A stretch of 64,000 bases of DNA from Dechloromonas sp. CZR5 (GCF_008711155.1 NZ_VUYQ01000003.1:372001-436000); one strand, 5' to 3'. Positions 46,002 to 56,840 are shown, counted from the stretch's first letter. The notes: generated by a model not told the origin, from the letters alone. A program made the numbers and translations.

Positions 46002-46116
46002 TTGTGTGTTGATTTGAAAACTCCCACCCAGTTTAGCGGCCGACAGCGCTTGCCCGACTTGGACAAAGCCTTGAAACACAGAAAAATTTCTTATACGAAT
46101 CAAATAACTAAGATCG

Positions 46117-46134
46117 TGTCGCATTTTAACGACA
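46117..46134. promoter_or_regulatory. GlrR-type site 1 (TGTC-N10-GACA)
   Basis: TGTC (46117-46120) and GACA (46131-46134) separated by exactly ten bases, the reported GlrR consensus. It lies about 140 bases upstream of the sigma-54 promoter. Confidence 0.7.
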
Positions 46135-46182
46135 AGACATTTTTCAAGCCTAGACGACTTTCCGGGAAAGGCCAAAAAAAAC

Positions 46183-46200
46183 TGTCGCCATTTGCCGACA
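46183..46200. promoter_or_regulatory. GlrR-type site 2 (TGTC-N10-GACA)
   Basis: TGTC (46183-46186) and GACA (46197-46200) separated by ten bases, 66 bases after site 1 and 75 bases before the -24/-12 promoter. Confidence 0.7.
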
Positions 46201-46243
46201 TCCACACCGTTTTTTTCTTGAATCGAGTTTAATTAAACAACCT

Positions 46244-46256
46244 AATCAACTGTTTT
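46244..46256 (+). promoter_or_regulatory. IHF-like site
   Basis: AATCAACTGTTTT matches the IHF core WATCAANNNNTTR at all but one position and lies between the GlrR sites and the promoter, where DNA bending would be expected. Confidence 0.4.
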
Positions 46257-46274
46257 ATTTGAAATTTATTGACA

Positions 46275-46290
46275 TGGCACGGATATCGCA
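46275..46290 (+). promoter_or_regulatory. Sigma-54 promoter of the bactofilin gene
   Basis: TGGCACGGATATCGCA has a perfect -24 half (TGGCACG) and a -12 GC exactly ten bases on. Transcription would start near 46301, about 39 bases before the ATG at 46340. Confidence 0.75.
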
Positions 46291-46339
46291 ATGGAGGTCG
46301 GGACGATTTTTTGTCAAAAACCTCATCACGGGAGTTTCC

Positions 46340-46900
46340 ATGTTCAGCAAACCGACCATCACCACCCGCAACGACAGCATCACCCGCAAGGACGTCCGTA
46401 GCGTTCTTGGATCGGGCAACGGTCTCGCCGGTGCCGTGCCCGAGCCCAAGGTTGTTACCGATGCTCCCGCCGCCTCCGAGGACGGAAAAACGACCGCCGG
46501 CGAAACCGAAACGCCGGTAGCTGCCCGCCTGATCGTCGGCCCCGAGGTCAAGCTCAAGGGCGCAGAAATACTCGACTGCGACACACTGGTCGTTGAAGGC
46601 CGCGTCGAAGCCACCATGGACAGCCGGGTCATCCGCATCGCCGACAAAGGCGCCTTCTCCGGCAAGGTGAGCATCGACGTAGCCGAGATTCACGGCAGCT
46701 TCGAAGGCGAACTGACGGCACGCTCGCAACTGATCATCCACGCCACCGGCAAGGTTAGCGGCAAGATTCGCTACGGCAAGCTGGTCATCGACGAAGGCGG
46801 CGAGCTGTGCGGCGACATCAACGCGCTCTCCTCCGAAAGATCCTCCCAGCGCCAGCAGCGCGACGAACCGGTCCTGCCGCTCAGCGCAGTCGCCGGTTGA
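46340..46900 (+). CDS. Bactofilin (polymer-forming cytoskeletal protein)
   Basis: A 186-residue protein with a disordered N-terminus (1-60), a right-handed beta-helix bactofilin core (about 62-160: VKLKGAEILDCDTLVVEGRVEATMDS and following), and a charged tail. Bactofilins polymerise into sheets and organise peptidoglycan enzymes or appendages. GGAG lies upstream of ATG 46340. It follows a sigma-54 promoter with GlrR-type sites. The next gene lies 23 bases downstream, so the two may be co-transcribed. Confidence 0.9.
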   Translation: MFSKPTITTRNDSITRKDVRSVLGSGNGLAGAVPEPKVVTDAPAASEDGKTTAGETETPVAARLIVGPEVKLKGAEILDCDTLVVEGRVEATMDSRVIRIADKGAFSGKVSIDVAEIHGSFEGELTARSQLIIHATGKVSGKIRYGKLVIDEGGELCGDINALSSERSSQRQQRDEPVLPLSAVAG

Positions 46901-46923
46901 TTACTTTATAGGCTCCCCATAGA

Positions 46924-47562
46924 ATGACCGCTATGCATGATGCATTATCCTTCCACACCCTGCTTCCCAATCTGTTGGGCACCCAGCTCCTGGCAGACGA
47001 AGCAGGCCCCTCTTCCGACATCGCAGTTCCGGTCGCCGTACCGGAGTTGATCATCGCACCCGCCGTCACCTACGCCCAACTTCGCGCCTGCAGCAGTCTG
47101 GTCCGTCGTATGTATACCTGGCGCGGCTACCGCCTCGCGCCCAACCGCCTGCAGCCAGCCGACCCCAACCATGTCACCATCGGTGCCTGGCTCGCTGGCG
47201 AACTGGTCGCCACGGCGACCGCTTCCCGCGACTCGGCCGCGGGCCTGCTCGCCGATGGCCTCTACCAGGACGAACTGACCCGCTTGCGCGGTCCGTCGCG
47301 GGTGGTCTGCGAAGTCACTCGCCTGGCGGTAGACCTCGACTGTCACGACCCCGAACTGCTCAATGCCCTGTTCAAAGCCACCTACCAGTACGTACGCGCA
47401 GTTTTTGGCGGCACCGAAGTGGTCATCGAAGTCAATCCGCGCCACGCCGGCTACTACCGGCGAACCATGGGCTTCCAGCATATCGGTAGCCTGCGCACCT
47501 GTCCCCGCGTCGATGCGCCTGCCGTACTTCTCCATCGTACGCTCGCCAACTTCCACTACTGA
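46924..47562 (+). CDS. GNAT-like N-acyl amino acid synthase (FeeM-like) protein
   Basis: A 212-residue protein resembling the FeeM/long-chain N-acyl amino acid synthase domain: SSLVRRMYTWRGYRL near 60-75, VCEVTRLAVDLD, and IEVNPRHAGYYRRTMGFQ as the acetyltransferase-like acyl-CoA/ACP region. Such enzymes acylate an amino acid with a fatty chain. It follows the bactofilin gene closely. An in-frame ATG at 46933 is an alternative start. The product is unknown. Confidence 0.72.
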   Translation: MTAMHDALSFHTLLPNLLGTQLLADEAGPSSDIAVPVAVPELIIAPAVTYAQLRACSSLVRRMYTWRGYRLAPNRLQPADPNHVTIGAWLAGELVATATASRDSAAGLLADGLYQDELTRLRGPSRVVCEVTRLAVDLDCHDPELLNALFKATYQYVRAVFGGTEVVIEVNPRHAGYYRRTMGFQHIGSLRTCPRVDAPAVLLHRTLANFHY

Positions 47563-47583
47563 CCCGCCTACCGCCCTTGTATC

Positions 47584-47610
47584 ACCAGCCTTCGTTGAAC
47601 GAAGGCTGGT
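47584..47610 (+). terminator. Terminator after the FeeM-like gene
   Basis: ACCAGCCTTCG (47584-47594) pairs perfectly with CGAAGGCTGGT (47600-47610), followed by TATTT. Confidence 0.75.
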
Positions 47611-47671
47611 TATTTGCGCTGAAGCCCCGTAGACTTCGCCCTTTGATTATTTTCCTTTCAGGCAAGCGCAA

Positions 47672-49336
<1,665 letters not shown>

Positions 49337-49366
49337 CCCTCGCCTGCGGGATAATCAGGCTTCAAA

Positions 49367-49396
49367 CAAACAGGGCGCCCTCCGGCGCCCTGTTTG
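49367..49396. terminator. Bidirectional terminator after ettA
   Basis: CAAACAGGGCGCC (49367-49379) pairs with GGCGCCCTGTTTG (49384-49396), a 13-bp perfect stem between convergent genes. Confidence 0.88.
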
Positions 49397-49421
49397 CTTT
49401 GTGTCATCCGAAGCGCTCAGG

Positions 49422-49799
49422 CTACTTGCCCTCGCCCGCCGGCGAACTGATCTCGGTCAGCGTCAGATAGCCGTCCTTGGTATTCACGATCTTGTAGACC
49501 GCGTCGGGATTGGCACTGGCTTTTTTCAGCACCGACTGCCATTCCACTTCCGCACTGCGCAACCCGTCGATTTTCTTGTGGACAGTATTGATGCTATCCG
49601 CCACCTCCGTCTTCATTTCCTCGTTGAACTGCTCGACTTTCTTGGCGGTCGGATTCAACACCAGCAGGACTGTATTGGCGAGCGAAAAAACGAGAGCTGC
49701 CGCCGCAATGATCAGGGTCGGTTTTTCGAGGTTATGGATGGCCCCTTTGGATTTGGATTCAGCTTTCGCATCCGTGGCCTCTTTCGATTCGTCACTCAT
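49422..49799 (-). CDS. Single-pass membrane hypothetical protein
   Basis: A 125-residue protein. A charged cytoplasmic N-terminus (SDESKEATDAKAESKSKG) precedes one TM helix (about 32-53) and a helical outer part. GGAGGAAG upstream supports ATG 49799; an upstream in-frame start lies inside that site. No domain is recognised. Confidence 0.65.
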   Translation of the reverse strand: MSDESKEATDAKAESKSKGAIHNLEKPTLIIAAAALVFSLANTVLLVLNPTAKKVEQFNEEMKTEVADSINTVHKKIDGLRSAEVEWQSVLKKASANPDAVYKIVNTKDGYLTLTEISSPAGEGK

Positions 49800-49985
49800 C
49801 GCTTCTTCCTCCATCAAAGACGAAATCCTCTCATGGATCAGAACGAACCGCCCGGTGCGTCACTCAATCGAATCCCGAGGGCGTTGCCGGTTTATGCATA
49901 CTTGCCACAAACTGAAGGCATCGCTTGCCTGTCGGACATGCCGGCTTGATGTACGGTTCGCAGAACAGCGGCGGCAGAACGCAAA

Positions 49986-50016
49986 ACGGGCGCCGTTTCG
50001 GCGCCCGTCCTTTTTT
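49986..50016. terminator. Bidirectional terminator
   Basis: A ten-pair stem between 49986-49995 and 49999-50008 with a TTT loop, followed by CCTTTTTT. On the minus strand it ends the gene at 50072; no convincing plus-strand gene precedes it. Confidence 0.8.
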
Positions 50017-50071
50017 GCTCCCCGCCATCGCGAAGAGCGAAAGCTGCGTATGGGAATGTACTAAGTTTTTA

Positions 50072-50350
50072 TTAGTGCTTCAAGCTGGCAGAGAAAACTG
50101 CCTTGGTCTTTTCGGAAAACTGGAACTCGCTGAACGCGCGATCGATCTCGGCGCCGTTGCGGCCTTCGGAATGATCCTCGAAGCAGATACCGATGGTCTT
50201 GCCATTGGCAGCCAGAGTCTGGAAGGCGAAACGCCAGCGTTGTGCTTCAGCCAGGCGCTCACGCAGCTCGGCTTCGTTGGAAATCGTGATACCGGCTTTC
50301 TTCAGGGAATCCAGGAATTGTTCGAAGGATTCGTTGCTCAGACTGCCCAT
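50072..50350 (-). CDS. Hypothetical protein (92 residues)
   Basis: A soluble, mixed alpha/beta protein (start MGSLSNESFEQFLDSLKKAG). It has no signal and no Cys motif beyond one Cys in IGICFEDHSEG. GGAG lies nine bases before ATG 50350. No family is recognised. Confidence 0.65.
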   Translation of the reverse strand: MGSLSNESFEQFLDSLKKAGITISNEAELRERLAEAQRWRFAFQTLAANGKTIGICFEDHSEGRNGAEIDRAFSEFQFSEKTKAVFSASLKH

Positions 50351-50461
50351 TTGACTATCTCCGTAGGTATGCGGTGTTTGATCACCATGAGCCTAATAAC
50401 GACGCAATTTCGATTCGGTTGACACAAAAGTTATAGCTTTCGAAATGCGATAATCACGCCT

Positions 50462-51283
50462 ATGAAAAAGCAGAACACCCCCGCCGACATTCCGGAAATC
50501 CGCGCCGGCCAATCCATTGATTTGCTGAAGGAATTGCACATCCTGACGCGCGACGGCAAGCTCAACCAGGACACGCGCCGCAAGCTGAAGCAGGTTTATC
50601 ACCTCTATCAGTTCATCGAGCCACTGCTCGAAAATGCGGAAACCTTGGTCGATCACGGTGCCGGAAAATCCTATCTCGGGTTCATCCTGTATGACCTCTA
50701 CTTCAAGGAACGTGCCAGCGGCGAGATCGTCGGCATCGAAACACGTGCCGAACTGGTCGAAAAATCCCGCGAATTGGCCGCCAGGCTTGGCTTTCCACGA
50801 ATGCGCTTCATGGCCTGTACAGTCGAGGATTCGCTGTCGTCGACCGAGCTGCCGGGCGCCGTGGATGTCGTCACCGCGCTACACGCCTGCAACACGGCGA
50901 CCGACGATGCCATCCGTTTCGCCCTGACGCGCAATGCCCGCCATATCGTCCTCGTCCCTTGCTGCCAGGCCGAAGTGGCCGCCACGATGCGGGCCAAAAA
51001 GAACGATTCGCTGGGCAAAACTCCGCTCTCCGAACTTTGGCGACACCCCATCCATACGCGCGAACTGGGCAGCCACCTGACCAACGTGTTGCGCTGCCTG
51101 CTGCTCGAGTCGCACGGCTACGACGTCACCGTCACCGAACTGGTCGGCTGGGAGCATTCGATGAAGAACGAACTAATCATCGCCTCGAAGCGCAACCATC
51201 CCCGGAAAAATGCCCGCGAACGCGCCGAAGCCATCTTGCGCGAGTTCAATATTCAAGAACTTGCCCCGCGTTTTACGTACTAA
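50462..51283 (+). CDS. SAM-dependent methyltransferase (class I)
   Basis: A 273-residue cytoplasmic protein with a Rossmann-type SAM site (TLVDHGAGKSYLGFIL, about 60-75) and a conserved middle block (VDVVTALHACNTATDDAIRFAL). It resembles the Methyltransf_25/PF13679-type family of RNA or small-molecule methylases. The downstream rlhA gene starts seven bases after its stop. The substrate is unknown, but the partner modifies rRNA. Confidence 0.8.
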   Translation: MKKQNTPADIPEIRAGQSIDLLKELHILTRDGKLNQDTRRKLKQVYHLYQFIEPLLENAETLVDHGAGKSYLGFILYDLYFKERASGEIVGIETRAELVEKSRELAARLGFPRMRFMACTVEDSLSSTELPGAVDVVTALHACNTATDDAIRFALTRNARHIVLVPCCQAEVAATMRAKKNDSLGKTPLSELWRHPIHTRELGSHLTNVLRCLLLESHGYDVTVTELVGWEHSMKNELIIASKRNHPRKNARERAEAILREFNIQELAPRFTY

Positions 51284-51289
51284 GGCGCC

Positions 51290-53188
51290 ATGACTCGCAT
51301 TCAACACCCGCTCGAACTCCTCGCCCCTGCCAAGAACGCCGACTTCGGCATCGAGGCCATCAAGCACGGCGCCGACGCCGTCTATATCGGCGGCCCGTCT
51401 TTCGGCGCCCGCTACGGTGCCGGCAACGATGTCGCCGAAATCAAACGCCTGTGCGATTTCGCCCACCGCTATCGCGCCAGGGTCTTCGTCGCGCTCAACA
51501 CCATCCTGCACGACTCGGAACTCGAAGATAGCCGGCAACTGGCCTGGCAACTCTACGAGGCCGGCGCCGATGCGCTGATCATCCAGGACATGGGCCTGCT
51601 CGAACTCGATCTGCCGCCCATCCAGCTGCATGCCAGCACGCAGACCGACATCCGCAACCCGGCCAAGGCGAAGTTCCTCGAAGACGCGGGTTTCTCGCAG
51701 ATCGTGCTGGCCCGCGAGATGAGCATCGACGAAATCGGGAAAGTGGCCGATGCAACGACGCTGGCCCTCGAGTATTTCGTGCACGGCGCGCTCTGTGTCG
51801 CGTATTCCGGCCAGTGCTTCATCAGCCATGCCCATACCGGACGCAGCGCCAATCGCGGCGAGTGCTCGCAGGCCTGCCGCCTGCCCTACACGCTGGTCGA
51901 CGAAAAAGGCAAGGTCATCACCGAGAACCAGCACCTGCTGTCGATGAAGGACAACAACCAGACCGAGAACCTGCTCGCCCTGGTGGAGGCCGGCGTCAGC
52001 TCGTTCAAGATCGAGGGCCGCCTGAAGGACCTCTCCTACGTCAAGAACATCACGGCACATTACCGCCAGCTGCTCGACGAAATCATCTCCGCCAACCCGC
52101 AATACTGCCGTGCCTCCAGTGGCCGCAGCACCTACACTTTCGAACCGCAGCCGGACAAGACCTTCAACCGCGGCTACACCGACTACTTCGCTGGTGGCCG
52201 CCAGGACGATATCGGCGCCTTCGACACGCCGGCCTTCGTCGGCGAACTGATCGGCGAAGTTGTCGAAATCGGCGACGGCTGGATCGTCGTCAATAGCGAA
52301 CAGGCGTTCCACAACGGCGATGGCGTCTGCTTCCACGATGCCAACGGCGACGTGATGGGCATGCGCATCAACCGTGCGGAGGGCGACAAGCTCTTCCCGG
52401 CTGAAATTCCGGAAGAGCTAACTGAAGGCGCGACCCTGTTCCGCAACCGCGACCAGGAGTTCGAACGCGCACTGGAGAAGAATTCGGCTGACCGTCGCGT
52501 GTCGGTGAAGCCGGTGCTGTCGGAAACCGACACCACCTTCGTCCTGACCCTGACCGATGAGGACGGCGTAAGTGCCACTGCCGAACTGCCGCGCAGCGAG
52601 AAGATCGGTAGCGAACTGGCCCAGAATCCGGAACAGGCCTTGGCCAAGCTACAGGAAAACCTCGGCAAGTTCGGCAACACCATGTTTGTCGCCGAGCCGG
52701 TCAAACTGGATCTGACCCAGGCCTGGTTCCTGCCGGTCGGTGCCGTGAACGCACTACGCCGGGAGGCCACCGAGAAGCTCGAAGCCGCCCGCCAAGCCGG
52801 CTACCAGCGCCCGCCGCGCGCCCAACCGGCAGCCGACCCGGTGCCCTACCCGCAGGATGAACTGACCTACCTCGGCAACGTGTTCAATACCAAGGCCCGC
52901 CAGTTCTACGAGAAGCATGGCGTCAAGCTGATCGAGGAAGCCTACGAGGCTGGCAACGAGAAGGGCATGGTGTCGCTGATGATCACCCGCCACTGCCTGC
53001 GCTACAGCTTCAACCTGTGCCCGAAGGAAGTGAAGCACCTGAAGCCGGACCCGATGACGCTGATGAACGGCAGCGAGAAGCTGATCCTCAAGTTCGACTG
53101 CAAGGCCTGCGAGATGCACGTCATCGGCAAGATGAAGAAAGGCGTCAAGCTCAACCTCGGCGCCATCCGCCAGGCTTCCTGCGGCTAA
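51290..53188 (+). CDS. rlhA: 23S rRNA C2501 hydroxylation factor, U32 peptidase family
   Basis: A 632-residue U32-family protein with an N-terminal TIM-barrel-like domain (LELLAPAKNADFGIEAIKHGADAVYIGG) and family Cys residues (GQCFISH, GECSQACRLPY, CRASSGRS) suited to an iron-sulfur cluster. The length is near E. coli RlhA/YdcP (653), much longer than TrhP/YegQ. A C-terminal Cys-rich part (CLRYSFNLCPKE, FDCKACEMH) matches the long YdcP group. Confidence 0.87.
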   Translation: MTRIQHPLELLAPAKNADFGIEAIKHGADAVYIGGPSFGARYGAGNDVAEIKRLCDFAHRYRARVFVALNTILHDSELEDSRQLAWQLYEAGADALIIQDMGLLELDLPPIQLHASTQTDIRNPAKAKFLEDAGFSQIVLAREMSIDEIGKVADATTLALEYFVHGALCVAYSGQCFISHAHTGRSANRGECSQACRLPYTLVDEKGKVITENQHLLSMKDNNQTENLLALVEAGVSSFKIEGRLKDLSYVKNITAHYRQLLDEIISANPQYCRASSGRSTYTFEPQPDKTFNRGYTDYFAGGRQDDIGAFDTPAFVGELIGEVVEIGDGWIVVNSEQAFHNGDGVCFHDANGDVMGMRINRAEGDKLFPAEIPEELTEGATLFRNRDQEFERALEKNSADRRVSVKPVLSETDTTFVLTLTDEDGVSATAELPRSEKIGSELAQNPEQALAKLQENLGKFGNTMFVAEPVKLDLTQAWFLPVGAVNALRREATEKLEAARQAGYQRPPRAQPAADPVPYPQDELTYLGNVFNTKARQFYEKHGVKLIEEAYEAGNEKGMVSLMITRHCLRYSFNLCPKEVKHLKPDPMTLMNGSEKLILKFDCKACEMHVIGKMKKGVKLNLGAIRQASCG

Positions 53189-53194
53189 CGGCGC

Positions 53195-53905
53195 TCAGCC
53201 TGGCTTGCGCAGCAGGTCCACCCGCTGCGGATTGAGGAAGGTCGCGCCTTCGGGCGTCAGGTAGCTTTCGAACTTTTCCCGGACCTGCTGGTAGAGGGCC
53301 GGGGAAAGCCGATGGTTGGAGTGGGTAACCTGAATCATGCGCTGGTCGAACTGCGCAAAGTTTTCAAAGAAGCTGCGGGTGTTGAAGAACAATTCCTTTT
53401 CCAGCAGCAGGCGACCCTCCTCCACGGCGCGACAGATGGCTGCGAATGCGGCCTCGCGCACAATCTTCTCGTCGTGGAACAGCCGGAAAACCTCGTTCAG
53501 ATCGCCGGCATAGACCGGCTCGGAAATCCAGGCCATGCCGCCGGGCTTGAGCACACGGGCGATTTCGCTCAGGGCCTGATCCATATGTTCCATCGGCACG
53601 TGATGCAGCGACTTGAACATCAGCACGATATCGACACTGTTGTCGTCGGCCGGAATGGCCTCGGCACCGCCGTGGCGGAAACTCACCGTAGGCAGGTCGG
53701 TGATTTCCAGATTGCGGGCATGCTGGATGTTATCGACCTCCAGCGCCACGACCTCGCGCGGTCGGCCGGTTTCCGCCAGCAAGCGGGTCTTCTCGGCCCG
53801 ACCGCAGCCCAATTCGAGAACCGTCGCTGCATCGAACGGCAGTTCATCGAGCATCAGTCTGATTTCGTTGACCAAGTCGGCCTGGTCGGGATCGGCGATT
53901 TTCAT
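53195..53905 (-). CDS. Class I SAM-dependent methyltransferase
   Basis: A 236-residue enzyme with SAM motif I VLELGCGRAEKTRLL, acidic loop VALEVDN, and motif IV DIVLMFKSLHHVPME, a Methyltransf_11 pattern. It converges on rlhA with only six bases between stops. The substrate is unknown. Confidence 0.85.
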   Translation of the reverse strand: MKIADPDQADLVNEIRLMLDELPFDAATVLELGCGRAEKTRLLAETGRPREVVALEVDNIQHARNLEITDLPTVSFRHGGAEAIPADDNSVDIVLMFKSLHHVPMEHMDQALSEIARVLKPGGMAWISEPVYAGDLNEVFRLFHDEKIVREAAFAAICRAVEEGRLLLEKELFFNTRSFFENFAQFDQRMIQVTHSNHRLSPALYQQVREKFESYLTPEGATFLNPQRVDLLRKPG

Positions 53906-54066
53906 GGTATTTCCATACGGGAGAGATGAACCGGAATATTAACGGATGATGATCCTGAGTATTCCGTCCATTTTCATTGGCGACAAGCCGGCCATATGCT
54001 TGCGTTATAGTCACGATCTCGCTCCCGAATGGCGCAAGCCCCGCCGCTAACCGTTTTGCCGTCACC

Positions 54067-54783
54067 ATGAAACCGCTACCCTGCCCCTCCTGCCGCCAAA
54101 CCATGACCAAGCACCGCTTCGAGCGGATGCACCATGGCGAAGTGACGATCGATCTGTGCTTCCCCTGCCAGGGCATCTGGTTCGATGAATTCGAGAGCGT
54201 GCAGTTGACGCCGGGGGGCATCGTCGAACTGTTCAAGCTGATCCATCAGCATCGCGACGATCAACGCCTGCCGTTGCGTGCGCCCTTGAATTGCCCGCGT
54301 TGCGACGACAAGCTGCTGCACGGGCTGGATGTCGCCAAGCATGGCGGCAAATTCAACTACCATCGCTGCCTGCAAAAGCATGGGCGCTTCACGACCTTCG
54401 CGCAATTCATGATCGAGAAGGGTTTTGTCCGTCAATTGTCGCCTGCCGAGGTGAACGAGCTGTCGGCCAAGGTGGGCGTGGTGCGCTGCACCGGCTGCGG
54501 CGCACCGGTCGATATCCGCCAGGATCACGCGTGCAGGCACTGCTCCGCCCCGATTGCGATTCTCGATGCCGATGCCGTCGAAAAGGCGCTGGCTCGCCTC
54601 CAGCATGCCGAAACGCGACGCACGACACGCGATGTCGAGGCCCTGGGTGACGCCATCGTGATGCGCGAACGGGCTGAATCGCGCCAGCGAAGACAGAATG
54701 CCGAGACGGAAACCGGGCTCGTCGATGTGATCGACCTGGTATCGGCCGGTTTCGAGCTGGTCTGGCAGGTGATTCGACGCTGA
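54067..54783 (+). CDS. Zinc-ribbon (zf-TFIIB-like) protein
   Basis: A 238-residue protein with three CxxC zinc-ribbon units: CPSC/CFPC (about 6-40), CPRCDDKLLHG/HRC (about 78-105), and CTGCGAPVD/CRHCSAPI (about 145-167). The first resembles the TFIIB zinc finger-type domain (LCFPCQGIWFDEFE). The C-terminus is charged and helical. Function unknown; it possibly binds nucleic acid. Confidence 0.78.
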   Translation: MKPLPCPSCRQTMTKHRFERMHHGEVTIDLCFPCQGIWFDEFESVQLTPGGIVELFKLIHQHRDDQRLPLRAPLNCPRCDDKLLHGLDVAKHGGKFNYHRCLQKHGRFTTFAQFMIEKGFVRQLSPAEVNELSAKVGVVRCTGCGAPVDIRQDHACRHCSAPIAILDADAVEKALARLQHAETRRTTRDVEALGDAIVMRERAESRQRRQNAETETGLVDVIDLVSAGFELVWQVIRR

Positions 54784-54881
54784 CCCCGCGTGCCTGACGG
54801 CACCCGGCGCCAACAAATGCGGAAAGCCGGGGAATGGCGGTTACACTCCGCCCTTACCTTTTTCGGCACAGCCATCCCCGC

Positions 54882-56225
54882 ATGCAAAAAGAAGTCCAGG
54901 AAAAACCCATCTACGCTGTTGTGGCAGCGGTACAGTTGCCCCACGTCAGCGATACCGAGTTCGAGGCATCGATTGCCGAACTGCGCGAACTGGCCAAGAC
55001 GCTCGGCTACAAGGTCATCCACACCTTCACGCAAAAACGCGGCAGCTTCGACACCACCGGCTACCTCGGCATCGGCAAGCGCCAGGAAATACATCACTTC
55101 ATTCGCGGCGAAGCCGCCATCGGCGACACCTCCTACCCGCCCACGCCGCACCTGGGGCCCATCGAAGCCATCCTGGTCGATCACGAAATTTCGCCGTCGC
55201 AAGCACGCAACCTCGAACTGGAAGCCGGTTGCGAGGTCATGGACCGGACCATGGTCATCCTCGAGATCTTTCATCGCAATGCCCGTTCGCGCGCGGCAAA
55301 GGCCCAGGTGGAGATTGCCCGTCTCGGCTACATGGCGCCGCGCCTGCGCGAAATGGCCAAGCTGGCGGGACCGCAAGGCCGGCAACGCAGTGGTGTCGGC
55401 GGTCGCGGGGCCGGCGAATCGCACACGGAAATGGATCGCCGCAAGATTCGCGACCGTATCGCCGAATTGCAGCTTGAAATAGCTGCCATGGAAGTCGAGC
55501 GCAAGACGCAACGCGCCCGACGCCAGGAACGCCAGGGCCTGGCCGGCGTAGCGCTGGTCGGCTACACCAATGCCGGCAAATCCACGTTGATGCGCGCGCT
55601 CACCGGCAGCGAAGTGCTCGTCGCCAACAAACTGTTCGCCACCCTGGACACCACGGTACGCGCGCTGCACCCGGAAAGCGTACCGCGCGTACTGGTCAGC
55701 GATACGGTCGGATTCATCAAGAACCTGCCGCACGGTCTGGTTGCCTCGTTCAAATCGACCCTCGACGAAGCGCTGGATGCAGCCCTGCTGCTGCATGTCA
55801 TCGATGCCAGCGACCCCGGTTTCGAACGCCAGCTGGAAGTCACCAACGCCGTCCTGGCCGAGATCGGCGCCGATGACGTGCCGCGCCTTCGCGTCTTCAA
55901 CAAGATCGACCATGTCGGCGACGAGGCTGCACAGGCGGAATGCACGGCCACCTTGCGCGAAAAATACCCCGACTGCATCGTGATGAGCGCCCGGCGCCCT
56001 GACGAAGTAGCCAGGCTGCGGGCCGCCATCGTCGCTTTTTTCCAGCAAGACCTGGTCGAGGCGGAACTCTTCCTGCCTTGGTCGGCCCAGCAGTTGCGCG
56101 GGCAGATCTACGCGCAATGCGAGGTACTTGAGGAACGGGCCGACGCCGACGGCGCCTATTTCCGGGTCCGTGGTGAAGCCTCGGTCCTTAAGGAAGTGAG
56201 CGAGAAACTCCCGCCGAGGAACTGA
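54882..56225 (+). CDS. hflX: Ribosome-associated GTPase HflX
   Basis: A 447-residue GTPase that rescues stalled or stressed ribosomes. The N-terminal nucleotide-binding domain has GSFDTTGYLGIGKR and the Gly-rich GRGAGESHTEMDRRKIRDRI linker; the G domain has GYTNAGKST, DTVGFIKNLPH and NKIDHV. ATG 54882 fits the domain start; the in-frame 16-residue extension lacks a ribosome-binding site. hfq is not adjacent. Confidence 0.93.
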   Translation: MQKEVQEKPIYAVVAAVQLPHVSDTEFEASIAELRELAKTLGYKVIHTFTQKRGSFDTTGYLGIGKRQEIHHFIRGEAAIGDTSYPPTPHLGPIEAILVDHEISPSQARNLELEAGCEVMDRTMVILEIFHRNARSRAAKAQVEIARLGYMAPRLREMAKLAGPQGRQRSGVGGRGAGESHTEMDRRKIRDRIAELQLEIAAMEVERKTQRARRQERQGLAGVALVGYTNAGKSTLMRALTGSEVLVANKLFATLDTTVRALHPESVPRVLVSDTVGFIKNLPHGLVASFKSTLDEALDAALLLHVIDASDPGFERQLEVTNAVLAEIGADDVPRLRVFNKIDHVGDEAAQAECTATLREKYPDCIVMSARRPDEVARLRAAIVAFFQQDLVEAELFLPWSAQQLRGQIYAQCEVLEERADADGAYFRVRGEASVLKEVSEKLPPRN

Positions 56226-56288
56226 CTGCAGATAACGCTACGGCCATGAAGGCCATGGCAAGAATCAGCAGAAAGCCTCCCAGATGCG

Positions 56289-56840
56289 CTAGGCCGCTTC
56301 GGGTGCCAGCAGGACTTTCGGCTTCAGTTCGACATGGCCTTCGTCGCCGCCCAGCCAGACGATCCCATCCTGAATGGTGCACTGCAGGCGCATGGTGCGC
56401 TCGGCCAGTGCAGCCAGTGCCTGCCCTTCCTCGACCGAGAGCGCCAGGACGCGCAGGTTTTTCTGGCCCGAAACCTTGCCGGAAGTCTGCTGCCACCAGA
56501 TTTCGGCGGAACGGCCGCCATAGCTGAGCACGACCACATGGCGCGAACGGTTGCAGGCGCGGCGAACATCCTTTTCATCGGGCAGCCCGACATCGATCCA
56601 GCGCTCGATGGCACCCGTGGGATCCATTTCCCAGAGATCGGCCTCATCCTCCGTCGACAGACCGCGCCCGAAAACCAGCGCCTCCGAGGCATTCAGGGCA
56701 AAGGCAAGAAGACGAACCATCATCCGCTCGTCGGTTTCCGAGGGGTGACGGGCGATGGTCAGCGAATAGTCGCCGAAATGCGAGCGATCAAGGTCTGCCA
56801 GTTGAAGTTCTACCTTGAAAATCGTGGATTTGAGCGCCAT
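56289..56840 (-). CDS. yaeQ: YaeQ family protein
   Basis: A 183-residue cytoplasmic protein matching YaeQ (E. coli 181): start MALKSTIFKVELQLADLDR, RHPSETDERMMVRLLAFAL and IWWQQTSGKVSG. The fold is PD-(D/E)XK nuclease-like, and the role is unclear. It is convergent with hflX. Confidence 0.92.
   Translation of the reverse strand: MALKSTIFKVELQLADLDRSHFGDYSLTIARHPSETDERMMVRLLAFALNASEALVFGRGLSTEDEADLWEMDPTGAIERWIDVGLPDEKDVRRACNRSRHVVVLSYGGRSAEIWWQQTSGKVSGQKNLRVLALSVEEGQALAALAERTMRLQCTIQDGIVWLGGDEGHVELKPKVLLAPEAA

Noticed and set aside
49833..49949. 38-codon plus-strand frame before a terminator
   Set aside because: No ribosome-binding site and no recognisable product; the terminator is explained by the minus-strand gene at 50072.
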